NCBI RefSeq assembly: GCF_036417845.1
Contig: NC_089981.1
Span: 63,515,268-63,579,267, forward strand
Length of the DNA stretch: 64,000 nucleotides
Origin: Apteryx mantelli
Lineage: Eukaryota > Chordata > Aves > Apterygiformes > Apterygidae
Reading direction: 5' to 3'
The notes under the pieces were generated by a model. It was not told the DNA's origin and did not search any database. It saw only the letters and a program-made list of their open reading frames with translations. Made by a program: the position numbers and the translations under genes. How positions within the stretch are numbered: position 1 is the stretch's first letter; each line of letters opens with the position of its first letter. Shown here one piece after another: positions 1 through 12,300 of the stretch.

Positions 1-2470
1 AAGAGCTGACTATTTGTCAGGCAAATTATAAGGTCATGGAGGCACATAAAATATCAGACAAGTTGTTTTATACAAATGGGAGTTTAGCATTGCTCAATAC
101 TAACAGTGAAACATGTTCAGATAATTATATGGGACAGATTTCAAGAAGTTGAAATATCAGCTGAGTTCAACGAGTTAGTAAAACATTTACGCAAACATTA
201 CAGTTGACTTCAACAGCACTTGCCTGAGTCCAGTCACACAAGGCAGAATGCTCATTTCCAAACACATACCAAACCTCTGTAAATATCATCCGTATAAGGC
301 AGATTTTAGATAGTAAACTGTAAAGTTAAAGCACATCCAGTATAAAGATTTGGAAGTTACATAGACTCAAAGATCCAAAAATACCTGAATCCTGCAGAAA
401 GCCAGAACTGAGAACATACCAACCCTTGAGTCCCTCCCCCCCCGGCCCAAAACACAAAGCGGCAACAAGGAAAACCCAACCCCCAAGCAAACTTTCCTTA
501 AACAAAAGAAGCAAAAACAATGTCAGAATGTAATAAGAAACCTTAAAACAGCAAAGCACAACCTTAGTTAGACTTTGCCATACACAGAACATCGGTAATG
601 TTTCAAGACAAGAAAGTCACTTGCATTCTTGAATATTTTCTGACAAAAGAACACGCAAAACCCAAACCAAAGCACCAGGAGCATCTCCCTGCAAAAATAA
701 GTCTGTCTGATCTGAGTGGAAGGGAAAGCAGTGTACCTCAGATACACAAGAGTTTCCCACACTTCATTTCCTAAAATATTTTAGGGAAATATCTAGGAAT
801 ATAAGAAAATATTAAGAAATAATTAGAAATATTTTCCTAAGTATTTGTATATCCTAAATATTTTACGAAACAAAACAAAGGAACCATGTAATTCAATTCA
901 TATTCTTATTTATTGCTCAAACACAAAGAATAATCATTCATGTTGGAAAGTTTATTTTCTGCACTAGAACAGGAACAAAATCTAATTCCCAGATGAACAG
1001 CTCTTATGCTTAATACTAATAACTAGACAAATATATTTTTATCACCCCCCCCCAACCAAAATGTCATTAAATTTTGTCTGGACTTATGTCTACCTAGTAA
1101 AAAATGCTCTATTCGATTGTTTTGACAAATATGAAAGCTTCTTAAAAGTCCACAGTTTTAAAGTCACAAGAGAAGCAGCAACTGAATCACTGCCAGAATT
1201 TTCCAGCATTTTCATAAAGATAATGATAAAGTTTTCTTTGCAAATGTAAATTTTGGTCCAAATTCTGGATCTAGAGGTTTAAATGCTAGGGGAAAAAAAA
1301 AGAATAAATTCACAATCATGTTTTATCAGCAGTGTTTATCTTTTCTTCCCATACTGAGGCTCCAGATACATAGCCACTATGATTTATTTTCATTTTTGAC
1401 TTCGTGGTGTTTAGATCTTGTTATTAATTAGACCAAGGCAGTTTTCCATAGAGACTGCTGTTTCTCTCCTGCAGTTTGCTTATTAGTGTCCCTATAGAAC
1501 TTTATTAGCTCTTACAAGTGTGCACCTACAGGGTCTGTAAGTAATATCTTTTATTGGACCAGTTGGTACTGTTAGAAAACGGAAAGACTTGGGGAGCATA
1601 AGGCTCTTGTTTTGATCAAAGTCTGTGTAGTATTCAAGTGCCAATTTCAGCACATCTATGATGTTATCAGATGCATACATAGAAAGTCTTCCCAGATCTT
1701 CACCAAGAATGATTCAGGGACTGGAACCTTAACACCCCTTTTTCAAATCTAATTATCATTAGGGCACAGTGGTTGTAGATTTTTAGGTTTTATATGCCTC
1801 GACTCTAAAGAATTCTTTCTTTCTCCACTACTAGTAAATAACACATCAAACAGCAACTTTATAAACACTTACAATGAACATCCCTAAAAGATTTTCACAC
1901 TTTCATTTTTTCTGTCCAAGCAAATGACAAATGTCTCCACGACTTTTCGCTATATTCTACTAGAGACAGCAATAATAATGGAACACAAAATCCTGTACTT
2001 TTCAAAGACAGAATCTCTACCTCATTAGTCATAATTAGTACTAGATCAAGATGAAACTGCTGTGAGGAGTTCTTTCAGGTCTATCTTGATGACAATAGCA
2101 TAAAAGCAGATTACTAAAAGTAAAGGAGAAAGACCTCAGACTCTTTAAAGAATCGCACATTGCGCTTTGACATTTTTACGGTGCTAAACTCACTACGCTC
2201 CCCGGGAAGTCTGAAACAGGCACAAACCGAGACGGGATTCAACGAATTACCACTGCATCTTCGAGGTGCTGGCAGTACCGATCCTGCCTCTCCCTCCCCA
2301 CCCCCCGCTGCTCATCGCACCGGTTCTCTGCCCGTTCCTCCCGGCTGATGAAGTCTCACCCAGTTACACCTTTAGCCCAGAGGGAGCCGATTTTCCGAGC
2401 TGACCGCCTGCAGCGCAGTCCGCAACTCCCTGCTTTCCATTTCTAAGCCACATTCATGCTTTCGATACAC
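1..2470. other. Non-coding AT-rich region left of the BBOF1 promoter
   Basis: No convincing coding exon is visible on either strand. It holds short C-runs (about 435-442 and 1046-1054), an AT-rich palindromic patch near 770-870 and one probable old repeat near 1490-1690. By synteny with other amniotes this should be the 5' intron or upstream region of ENTPD5 reading leftward; that is inference, since no ENTPD5 coding motif is seen. Confidence 0.5.
1490..1690 (-). repeat. Probable ancient amniote interspersed repeat, diverged
   Basis: The minus strand carries a word close to GGTCCAATAAAAGATATTAC, preceded by a TTATGCTCC-like segment. I recall this combination from high-copy repeats in reptile and bird genomes. 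The family name is not certain and the edges are approximate. Confidence 0.35.
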
Positions 2471-2798
2471 TCATTTTTTTTGCCCCGCTAACACAGCCGC
2501 AGAGCGCTTCACCTCTTTGCGCCCCCGCGGGCAGACCGAGGCGGCGGTACCCGCGCGGCCGCGCCAACGGACGCGCCAACCGCCTTTAGCCGGCGCCGGC
2601 CGCGCCGGGGACGGGGCGGGGCGGGGCGGGGCTCGGGCCGCCCTCGCCGCCGCGAGCGCAGCGCGGGGGGGGACGGGGCGGGTGACTCGAGCAGGGCCGC
2701 GCGCGCGCCGCGGGCGGGGCGCTGGGAAGGGCCGCAGTTTCCATGGCAGCGCGGCATTGTTCCCCCCCCCCACTGCGCGCGCCAGCCCGCGCCCGCGC

Positions 2799-2805
2799 GC
2801 TCACC
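2799..2805 (-). other. Candidate splice donor of a leftward non-coding first exon
   Basis: Reading the minus strand, AAGCGACCG|GTGAGCGCG matches a donor consensus inside the CpG island. In human, ENTPD5 lies head to head with BBOF1 and has untranslated 5' exons, so this could be its exon 1 donor. No transcript evidence is available. Confidence 0.3.
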
Positions 2806-3012
2806 GGTCGCTTGGAGCGCTCGCGGCCCCCCATCTCTCCCGTGCTGCGCGTTACGTTATCGCGTCCGTGTGACGCGCCCGTCGCGCGCGTTGGACGTCG
2901 CGGGCCCGGCGCCGTCCGGTTTCCATGGGAACAGGCCGCCGCGCGCTCCTCGCTGCCGCGGGGCATCCCCCGGCGGGCGGTGCGCGAGGAGGGACAGGTG
3001 ACGCGGCGGCCG

Positions 3013-3026
3013 GTTACCGCGGCAAC
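3013..3026 (+). promoter_or_regulatory. Perfect RFX X-box upstream of BBOF1
   Basis: GTTACCGCGGCAAC fits the RFX consensus GTNRCCNNRGYAAC at every fixed position. It ends 14 bases before the BBOF1 ATG. RFX factors, with FOXJ1, drive cilium genes, which agrees with the basal-body function of BBOF1. Its closeness to the ATG implies a very short 5' UTR or a site inside the transcribed region. Confidence 0.75.
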
Positions 3027-3040
3027 GGGGCGGGGTCGCC

Positions 3041-3334
3041 ATGGCGGCGGCGGGGGCCGCGGCGGGCGGGCCCTTGTCGCCGCGCCGTAACGGCTTGTCC
3101 TCCCCGCCCACGGCGGCGGCCCGGGTGTCCCGGGCGGAGCGGGCCAAGGCCAGCGCGGCGCTATGGGAGGCGCGGCTGGCCGTGAGCGAGGCGTCCCGGG
3201 CCGAGTACCGCGAAGCCGCCCGCCTGCTGGCCAGGAGCACCGCGGAGCTGCTGTGGCGGCAGCAGCACCTGGAGCGGGAGAGCGTGGCCGTGATGGGCTT
3301 CCTCAGGAAGCAGGACCAGGAGAAGCCGGAGGAG
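3041..3334 (+). CDS. BBOF1: BBOF1 exon 1 (coding)
   Basis: Encodes residues 1-98, with an Ala/Gly-rich N-terminus followed by the first coiled-coil. It ends GAG|GTGCGT in phase 0, joining ...KPEE to IEKL.... Confidence 0.9.
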
Positions 3335-6300
3335 GTGCGTGCGGGGCCGGCGGGCCTCCCCCAGGGCCCTCGCCCCTCTCACAGCGCCGGGCGCGGCGGC
3401 GGCCCCCGGCCCTCCCCAGGGCGCCGCGGCGGTGCGAAGCAGCCGCCGTGAACCGGGCGCTGCGGGGGAGGGCCGCGCTGCGCGCCGAGTGCCTCTGAAC
3501 AAGGTGCTGGAGCCTGTTTGGTCTTTTCGTTTTTATTGGACTCTTTGCAAAGGGCAAGCTGCAACAACGCAGCTATTCAGAGATCTGCAGACATTATTAA
3601 TTAGTCAAGAAAAGCTTCTTAAGTTCGGGTAAATTTAGGGAAATAAGACTGCACCCAGAATTTCCCAAACATCAAACTGCCTTGATGAGATATAGCTTCC
3701 ACGTGTACTACCATTTGTAGCAAAACAAGTAATAGCAGGACCTTTCTTCCAGCGTATTTCGGATACCAGGAGTCAAAGACAGATGCACCCAGGGTGGAAT
3801 AATTTCATTGCAGTCAGTCCTGGGCCTTTCCCAGTGCTAGGTAGCAACTCTGCAGAAAAGGACATGGGATCTAAGTGGGTCAGCGGTGCGCCCTTGTGGC
3901 GAAGAAGGCTAACCGTACTCTGGGCTGCAAGAGCAAGGCCAGCAGGTTGAGAGAAGTGATCCTTCTACCCCGAGACTCATTCGGCCACACCTGGAACACT
4001 ACGGCCATCTTTCCCAGTTCCCAGTATAAGAGAGGTATCAGTAAGCCAAAGCGAATCCAGTGGAGGGTCACCAGAATGGTCAGGGGGCTGGAGCACAGAA
4101 CATATAAGAAGAGGCTGCAGGGTTTGTTCAGCTTGGAATCTGATTGTTACCTGAAGAGGGTTATAGAGAAGACAGAGCCAAACTCTTCTCAGAGCACAGA
4201 GAAAAGATAAGGGGTAACAGTCACAACTTGCAACAAGGGAAATGACGAATGGATAACAGGAAAAGGAATTCACAGTGAGTGATTAAGCACTGGAACAGAT
4301 TGCTCAGACAGGTGGTGAAATCTCCATTCTCAGAGATTTTTAGAACTTGACTGAGTAATCTTATTTAACTCTGAATTGGGCCCAGTTGTGAGCAGGGGAT
4401 TGGACTAGATATCCTCCAAATATCCCTTTCAAACAATTTTTTTATGTTATTCAATGATTCATTCCTGAAGCAGAGATAGTCACAACTCTGTAAAATTGTA
4501 CTCAGTTAACTATATTGTTTTTTTTTTCTTTTCCCTTGTTGGTATCCATAAGGGCTTCTTTGAATAAGAAAGAATAAGTAAGGCTAAATGAAGCCATATC
4601 AACTTAAATTTAATGAGATAGGGAGCAGATTTGGGGATTTTTCTGTAAGCAAGATCATTTTCGGTAGTGCATTAACAAGGCTGCTGTGACTGAAATTGAA
4701 ATTGCCCCAACACAGAATCAGTTTAGGGCTTCTTCACAGAGCCGTACACTGTAGTTTCCATTTTATCTTTCCCAGGTTGCTTTGCTTTAATCCTATTCCT
4801 ACTTTTCTTAATCTAAGTATCAGACAAAACACTCATTTTTCAGTTAGAAAGAGAAACTGAAATGGAATTAAATGATTTTAACCCAGTCCTGTTTATTGAA
4901 TAAGAAGGTACAAAGCTCTGGATCCCAGGATGCTGGGGAGGTCAAACAGCAGGAGACAATTTTCTTGCTCACATCCCACAGTTTTCTGTCAGCCCATATC
5001 CAGTATCAAAGCTCTAACTTGCATCTTTTTTCAGCTTCCTATTTTTCTCTGTCTGTCTGTCCTCCTCTTTTTCTGTTCACATTACTGAACTGCTTCTCTA
5101 ACACTGTGCACCACTATCCAAAACAATAAGGAAGAAACCCTTCTATCTGCATGAATTTAATTTTTCAGTAGATTTACAGATCTGTTTTTATCTAATACAT
5201 ATTTTTTTTTGTTTAGGCTTGCATTATTTCCTATGCTTAACCCAAATAAAGGCCAGTTCTTTCACTTGCTGGTTTTAAATGTGGTTTAATCAGCCTAAAC
5301 ACTGCAAATGAGGGAACTTTTCCCTATTTCTGGTGTCTTCTTATAATCAAATTTGAAGAGAAGAAAACAGTTAGGAGACTTTTTTCCTCCCACGTTTACT
5401 GTTTCTTGATTTCTGTTTTCATAGATTGAGAAACTGAAGCAGCAGCTGATTGATTTGAAACAGCAAGCGCAAGAAGAGAACAAGAAACTGGTGAATGAAC
5501 TTTTCTCCTTTTCCTCAGAACGATAGGATCCTCTGATCGGGCTGAACAGTAGTTCTGATTTTAGTAAGAGGAACAAGCTAGGGCAGCTAGCCGTTAAAGG
5601 TTTTGATGTAAGCATCTTGTGTGGAAAGAACTTGAAAAAACAATGGTGATGCAGGAGTTATCCTATGACTCTGTAGAGTATTATTTCAGATAATAATAGG
5701 AAAGTTTTATAGCATCTGAGATAGTATAGGAGCCAGCTGGGTAACAGTAAGGCCAGAAACACAGGAAAAACATGTTCATTTGTGCTGAAGATAACTAATC
5801 TGAATTCTGTTGCAGTTCTCCTTCATTCATTACTCATGAACTAAAAATTCTTGAACTAAGAAAAATATTATTTACTAATCTGACTTCAGTAAGAAGTACA
5901 GAATTTTGTTAATCACCACTTTAAGACAGTATCTCCCCCATTGAGTAGTCTCCACAAGGAACTTTCTCCCGTGCCTCAGATTAGGAAGTGCAGAAAAGGC
6001 TATAAATGATGATATGGATGTTGCTTTACACTTACTGCTCATTTCTAGTTTTTTTCTTGGAGGGAAGTTTCTGCTGAGTTTGTAGCATTTTTTCTAATGA
6101 TGAATTCCTGTAGATTTGTGGTTTGTAAAACTTCGTAATTCAGTATAACTTCAGACATTCAGTTCTGTGTTCTGTGCTTTATGTTACAATATTTGATGAT
6201 TAGTTTCTCTCATTTTGTTTTCTTCTTATTGATAATTTCTGATTTGCAGGCAGACCAATACACCCAACAAGTAAAAGAACTGGAGGAGAAATTTCAGAAA

Positions 6301-9300
6301 AAAGTCAGAGAAATTGGCCTAATTCAGTTAGAACTGAAATTAATAAAAGAGTTCCGCAGGAAAAAAGCAGTTATGGAGAAAGAGCTGGAAGATGTAAGTT
6401 TGTTATAAGTATGGGTTTGGAATATTTATTTAAAAAGCAACCTTTCTGTCTGCATAGCAGCACAGAAGTTGGGAGTGAAGAAGGAAAACAGACATGGCTA
6501 ATCTACTGGAGTGTTTTCCTTAAGTACAGTCTACTGAGAGTGAGAAGAAGCATTAGATGGATAAAATGAAAGTTTCATAACTGGAACTCACTTTAAGGAC
6601 AGGACAAATAACAAGTCAAAACTAACTGTGATTGAAACAGAAGGTGATTCTAGGATTTGTTTGGTTAGTATTGCAAATTACTTTCAATTTTACTTTGTGG
6701 TGGTTTCCTTCGCTGTCCTTCTTGACAGTGTAGAAATAGATGCATTGCTGTGAAGATGTGATATTGCCTTCAGTACTAAGGACAAAATTTTTTTATCACA
6801 GTTAAAAGAGAGAATGGAGACCTCAAACAGGAGACATCAGGAAGTGGTTGTGAGACTGGAGAAGAGGTTCCTTGAAGAAAAGGTAAAGACTGACAGACAG
6901 TTAAAGAATCTGTTATTAAAGCAATATGATTTCTCCCACTGATGTGGGAACAAGAGAGAATTCAGGGAGAAAGATAAGGGGGCACACGGGAAAAACAGTA
7001 TGTGGCAGCCAAAGCACATCACCCTTTTGCAACATGAGTAACGAACTAGCTGGTGAAGGCCAGACAGTTTGTTCCAGCTGCACGGCGGAGGAGGGAGCGA
7101 TATGGAGATATCATGGTCCGCCCCTGACCACAAAGGGTTGCATCCCAAAAAATAACTGCTGCTCACAGATTAACTGTTGACCTATAGTACCCCCAGCCTC
7201 ATTATCCCTGCTTACCATATTAAAAATCATGCCCTTTGCTGCATAATGATATGTAAATAAGGGGGGCATACCCCCAACAACCGCGCAAATGGCAATCTGG
7301 CCAATGAAGTATGTCTGCCGCACTTCCACATCCCACCTTCAGCAACTATAAAACAGAGGATAGTTCACTAAAGTTTTTGGAAGGGAAGAAAATTGAACCG
7401 CCGACCTGTTCACTGGAGATTGCTGACGAGCGAGCCTCCTTCTCCCCTCCCCCAAACAGGGACGCCTCTTTGGTAAGACTTGCGCCTCCGATAAACGTTG
7501 GACGTTACCCGGGAAAATATATTATTATTGAAAGCGCTTATTTGTTAGTTTGAGCTCATAGAAAGAAAATTTGTAGCAGCAAGTGCATTTATCAACGGCA
7601 ATTCCGAACCTGTTGTATCTGTCGCTTTAATAAAACCTTATTCTTTTTACTTTGCGAAACTGTCTCAGGGAAAGTCCTCAAACAGGGGGGCTCTGGCTAG
7701 GCAAAGGTAAATTACAAAGATTCTTTTTACTTTGCAAAACTGACCCAGGGAAAGTCCTCAAACAGGGGGGCTCTGGCAGGCAAACGTAAATTATAAAGAT
7801 AAGGAAGGGCCTTCTGTCCCTCCCTTTCATGCGACACCCACTGACTACTCTGGCTTATGTAGTTTTGGCTGTTCTTTAATGAGGATTTTATAATATGCCA
7901 TGTCAATACAAGTACAATGAATGAGTTGGAGGCTAGCTGCAGCTTTCAAAGGAAAGAGGTGGGATGTCAGGATCCCAGAGAGGCCGTGTTCACGTCTATC
8001 AGGAGCTTCAGTGCCCTCTGGAGGTCATTTGTTTTTTAGCAAGAAGTTGTGTGAGTTGAAAACTGTCCGTATGATTTTGGAATTTCCACTTTGTTGGGTT
8101 TTAGCTTCAACACCATGTGATCTCAGGCAGCATTTAAACAGGCTTTTCTCCCTTTCAGAAAAGACTAGAAAAAGATGCTGAGAAGAAAGTAATAATGATG
8201 ACAGAGACCGCCCATCGTGAGGCTGTTTTGTAAGAAACACTTGCTTTTCCTGTTCTCTACAAAACCATTTAAACACTGTTTTCTAAGGAACAAGTTGGCC
8301 ACAGTACTGTGTAGGCTTTGAAGGGCAAAATAGATGATGATCTAGGCTGTTTTAGTCTTTTAAATGTAAGTGCTGTCATCATCCTGACATTTCAGCCATG
8401 AGACTCAAACAGGTTCCAGTGGAGAAATGGAGGTAATGTTATCACAGTGGCACCACTGTTATCTCATTGTCCCAGTCCAAATGTAGGACTACAGGCAAAG
8501 CTAAAAAAAACTTGGTACAGACCAGTAAGAATTTTACTGCTTAACTCTGAAATTAGGACACTGAAATATTGATTTTAATATAAGCAAACATGGAAGGTTG
8601 TGATTACAGCTCTGGGGTCTTGTTCTCCTCTGTCCAGGCAGCTGAACAGCACTGGGAGAGAGGTGTTTAAGGAGAATGTTCGTCTTCATGATGCTTTCAC
8701 TTGCCACCTGAAAGAGGCAACGGAATTGCAAAAAATCAAGCAGAAGTTAGAGGGGGACAAAACTCTTCTGTTACAGGAGAAGGTTTCTGCTCATATTTTA
8801 ATTGTGTTTTATTCTCCCCCAGGAACGGGTCTTTGAAGCCCAAGGTCTGGATACAGGTGTAAGTTCACTGAGATTTTAAATCTCCCCAGTCAGAGCCCTC
8901 CACACTTATTGAATTTAGAGTTATCCAAAGAACTCTTATTTTATCCTAATTATGAGGAAGAAAGAAGGAAAGATTTCCTATGATGGCCCCATAAGAATAG
9001 GTCTCTCTGTAGTGTAGACTACACACAGCTGCCTTTATATGGCTTCTCTTGTAAACAAAATCCTGATCCCAGATCGGTATTTGCTCTCCAGGGTGAAGGT
9101 GCCAGCATGTTTGCTAGGTTGTCAATGTTGGGGAAAAAAACTTTCCAGATTTGCTGTGAATAAAATAAAGCCCAAATAACTTCTCCTTATCCTTTAGGAA
9201 ACCAATGAGGGTTTGGTTCGGGAAAAGATCCTACAGATCAGCCAGCAGAAAGCACAGATTGGAGATCTGCAGCATAAAGTGGAAAAGCTAGAGAAGGCCT

Positions 9301-12300
9301 TATGTCACATGACCAGAGAATTTGAGACAGAGACTCAGAGAATGCAGCATCAGGCACTGATACAAAATGAGGCAGGCATGGTGGAGGTCAAAAAACTGCA
9401 GCAACTACTAGAAATGAAGGATCGTGAGATGAACCAAGTGAAGAAACTAGCCCGGAACATCCTAGATGAGAGGACTGAGGTGGAAAGGTTCTTCCTAGGT
9501 GCTCTGGAACACGTGAAGCAGGAGATCATAGCCAGCAGGAGGCACTACAAGGAAAAGGCCCAAACTGCCTATTTCAGAAAAATGATGGAAGCATGTGCAG
9601 GAAAGGAAGAATTTCCCAAAATCAAAACATTCAAAAGCAACATAAACAGCACAAATAGTGTATACAAAGACCTAGAAGAAGCAGAGAAATGCTACTGGTA
9701 TTGAAACATCAAAAATTAGGTTCTATCTTCCTAGCAGAAAGGAACTTACCTACACCTGAAAAAAGTTCTGTGTGATAATATTGTCCAGATTAGGAATGCT
9801 TGTGGAGGTTGCTGTACTAAAAATAACTTTATGAGGTGTAAAATCCTATCAATTAGTAATGAGTTTGTGAGCACCTATTTTGCACTAGGCTATCACTTTT
9901 TGGTTATTATTTCCATGGATGTAATTAAAAATAACAAGCTGGAAAGAGGCCCCTGCCGTGTGCTGTATAATTTGATACAGAATTTCCAGTATGGATGTGT
10001 TTCATAATCTGAGATTTCTTTTTAACAGTTATTATTGCATCTCTAGCCTTTTGGTTGTGTAGGTATTGTTCTTCTATTTTAAGAGGAAGGGAATAGCCCA
10101 CTTGCTCACTCTAGTGACCTAGCAACACTGAAGCCTGAAAAATTAGTTAAGATGCTAGCAGCTCTTTACTTTGCTGCTGATCATTTTAACAGAAGCATCC
10201 AGTTGATGGCAAATCCAGTCTTTGTTCAGCTGCTCCTCTGTATTTCAGAAACCCCTACTTTGCACTGTCTTCAAAGCCTGTTTCCCTCAGGCTTCACAAC
10301 AATGTAAAAATTAAGCCTTTATATGAAATAGATACTGATATATCAAAATCAGGCACACACACTATGGCAACAGTTGAGAGAATTAAGTTTTAAAATGAAT
10401 AAAACAAAATCTCAGTTTTCTAGATGTAAGCCTCTCAGAATATGTATTAGGATGCAGCCTAATTTAAATTGGGACTACACATGCCCCAGTGGCCAGTTTT
10501 ACAGTTCTCCAACCTGCTGCTAGTAATCCTGTGCCTACAAACCACAGCAGATCCAAGTGCTTAGATTTCAAGCTGTAAAGTTAAGGTCCAGCATAGCTGC
10601 AGTCTGTATACATCCCTAGTGAAAGATCAAAAATATCCCACTCTCAAATAAAATATTTGCTTAGTATGTATTGACCACTGAATAACTTAGTGACATGCAA
10701 TCAATTGGAATGCTGTGCTCATTTCTGGTTACCTTATCTCAGAAATGATACAGCAGAAACACCATGAATTCAAAGCCCAGAGATGAAAGTGATCATAGAG
10801 ACTTAAGAAGGCTTCTGCTTGGAGGGAAGAGAAGGGGGGAGACTGGAACTGGGAAAGAAAATTGGGTGTAGAAATTGACCTTTTAACATATGAATAGTGG
10901 AGAAGCAAGGGAAGGAAAATATACTTGAAAATAATACATATGTAAATACTTAAAGAAAGCAATAGTATTTATAACCAGTACATGTATAATAGAAATCATT
11001 GCTTTTGTTTTACTTAATGGTTTATTTACTTAATGGCCATATATTTAGAAGCTGACAGCACTGTGTGCTCAGATTTATTTTTTATTTATGTGCTATGAAT
11101 AGCTGAACACAACCCAGGAAATCAATGGAACATCAGAGGTAGAATTGAAAACCTTTTTTACACATATAGAATCCATGAGACATTCCTTTGGACTTTACCT
11201 CCTAATGCACTGATCTTTTCTATGTTTTTCAGGGAAAAAATCCAGTTTGAAAAAGTTGATATCAGTGAGTTGACATGGGAACAAAAAGAACGAGTTCTGA
11301 GATTACTTTTTGCCAAAATGAATGGCACAAATCTATGGTAATACTCAGTTTCTTCAGTAGGTGAATGCAAAGCTTTCCCTGTTAGAGAAACAAGGCTGAT
11401 AACTCTAGGTCAGGGGCTTCCAAGAAACTCTGAATTGAACATTAGAGCTTCCGATGTGGCTTGGTGAGAGGTATTTTAACCTTTTTAATAGGTGATATAT
11501 GCTAATTTTGAACATGCACCAGACTATACTGTAAGATCTTTGGGTGCAGTATCAAATAAAAGCAAGTGGAAGAAAACTTCTGATAGTGCTCAGAAAGATA
11601 GAGAATTAGCTTTGATTAGTGTAGTGGTATTAATTTTGTTCAGTCATTAACAAATTCCTCTCCATCTTTACCAAATAAATAAACAATATATATGGTGACA
11701 ATAGTACTCCCCACATATATTTCTTTTTAATCAGAGCACCATAAAGCAATCTGCCCAGTATTGAAAAAATACAAATTTTCATAACTAGGTTATTGAATGT
11801 ACACTCATCCTATGGCTCATTGCTGTCAGCATAAGAAGTTTATAAACAGGATTTCAGAGATGTCTAAAATATGGCTTACACTGGAAATTCAAAAGTTAAA
11901 CAGCATTAAATACATTGTAAGCTGTGAACTGAATATATGACAGCATGCATAAGAGGACCTAAATAAGAAATCTAAAATGCTACACTTTTTCATGTAGTTT
12001 GGGAGAGCTAATGCTGAAGGTGTTAAATCACCTCCTCTACGTTAAAGGCATTGGTTTAAATTCATAGTTTACAAAAGTTACACTAATAGAAAATTAACAA
12101 ATTTTGTTGAATTTTTTACAGCAGGAGTAAGATATGTGTAATTAAATGATTAGTCCATCAGTACATGCAGCTTTTATACTTCCAATTTATGCATGGATTT
12201 AACTCCTTTTATCGCTATTTGCCAATGTACAAGAACACATGTAAAGCTATATAGTATGAAAGCCTGAGAAAAGGAACACAAACACTTCGCTTTAATTTGA

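Larger units (their letters stand above)
2480..3500. promoter_or_regulatory. CpG island, divergent promoter of BBOF1 (+) and probably ENTPD5 (-)
   Basis: There is an abrupt switch from AT-rich DNA to very GC-rich, CpG-dense DNA, with GC boxes (GGGGCGGGG near 2612-2632), ending just inside BBOF1 intron 1. The BBOF1 start codon at 3041 lies inside it. On the minus strand a good splice donor (G|GTGAGC, exon end near 2805) could close a non-coding first exon of the leftward gene. Long open frames on both strands here are a by-product of GC richness. Confidence 0.75.

Noticed and set aside
2471-3502. Many long overlapping open frames on both strands
   Set aside because: They lie in a CpG island, are Arg/Ala/Pro/Gly-rich, overlap one another and match no protein; only the BBOF1 exon 1 frame continues correctly across splicing.
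7111-7553. Open frames inside the LTR
   Set aside because: An LTR of this kind carries no gene of its own here, and the frames lack any retroviral protein motif.
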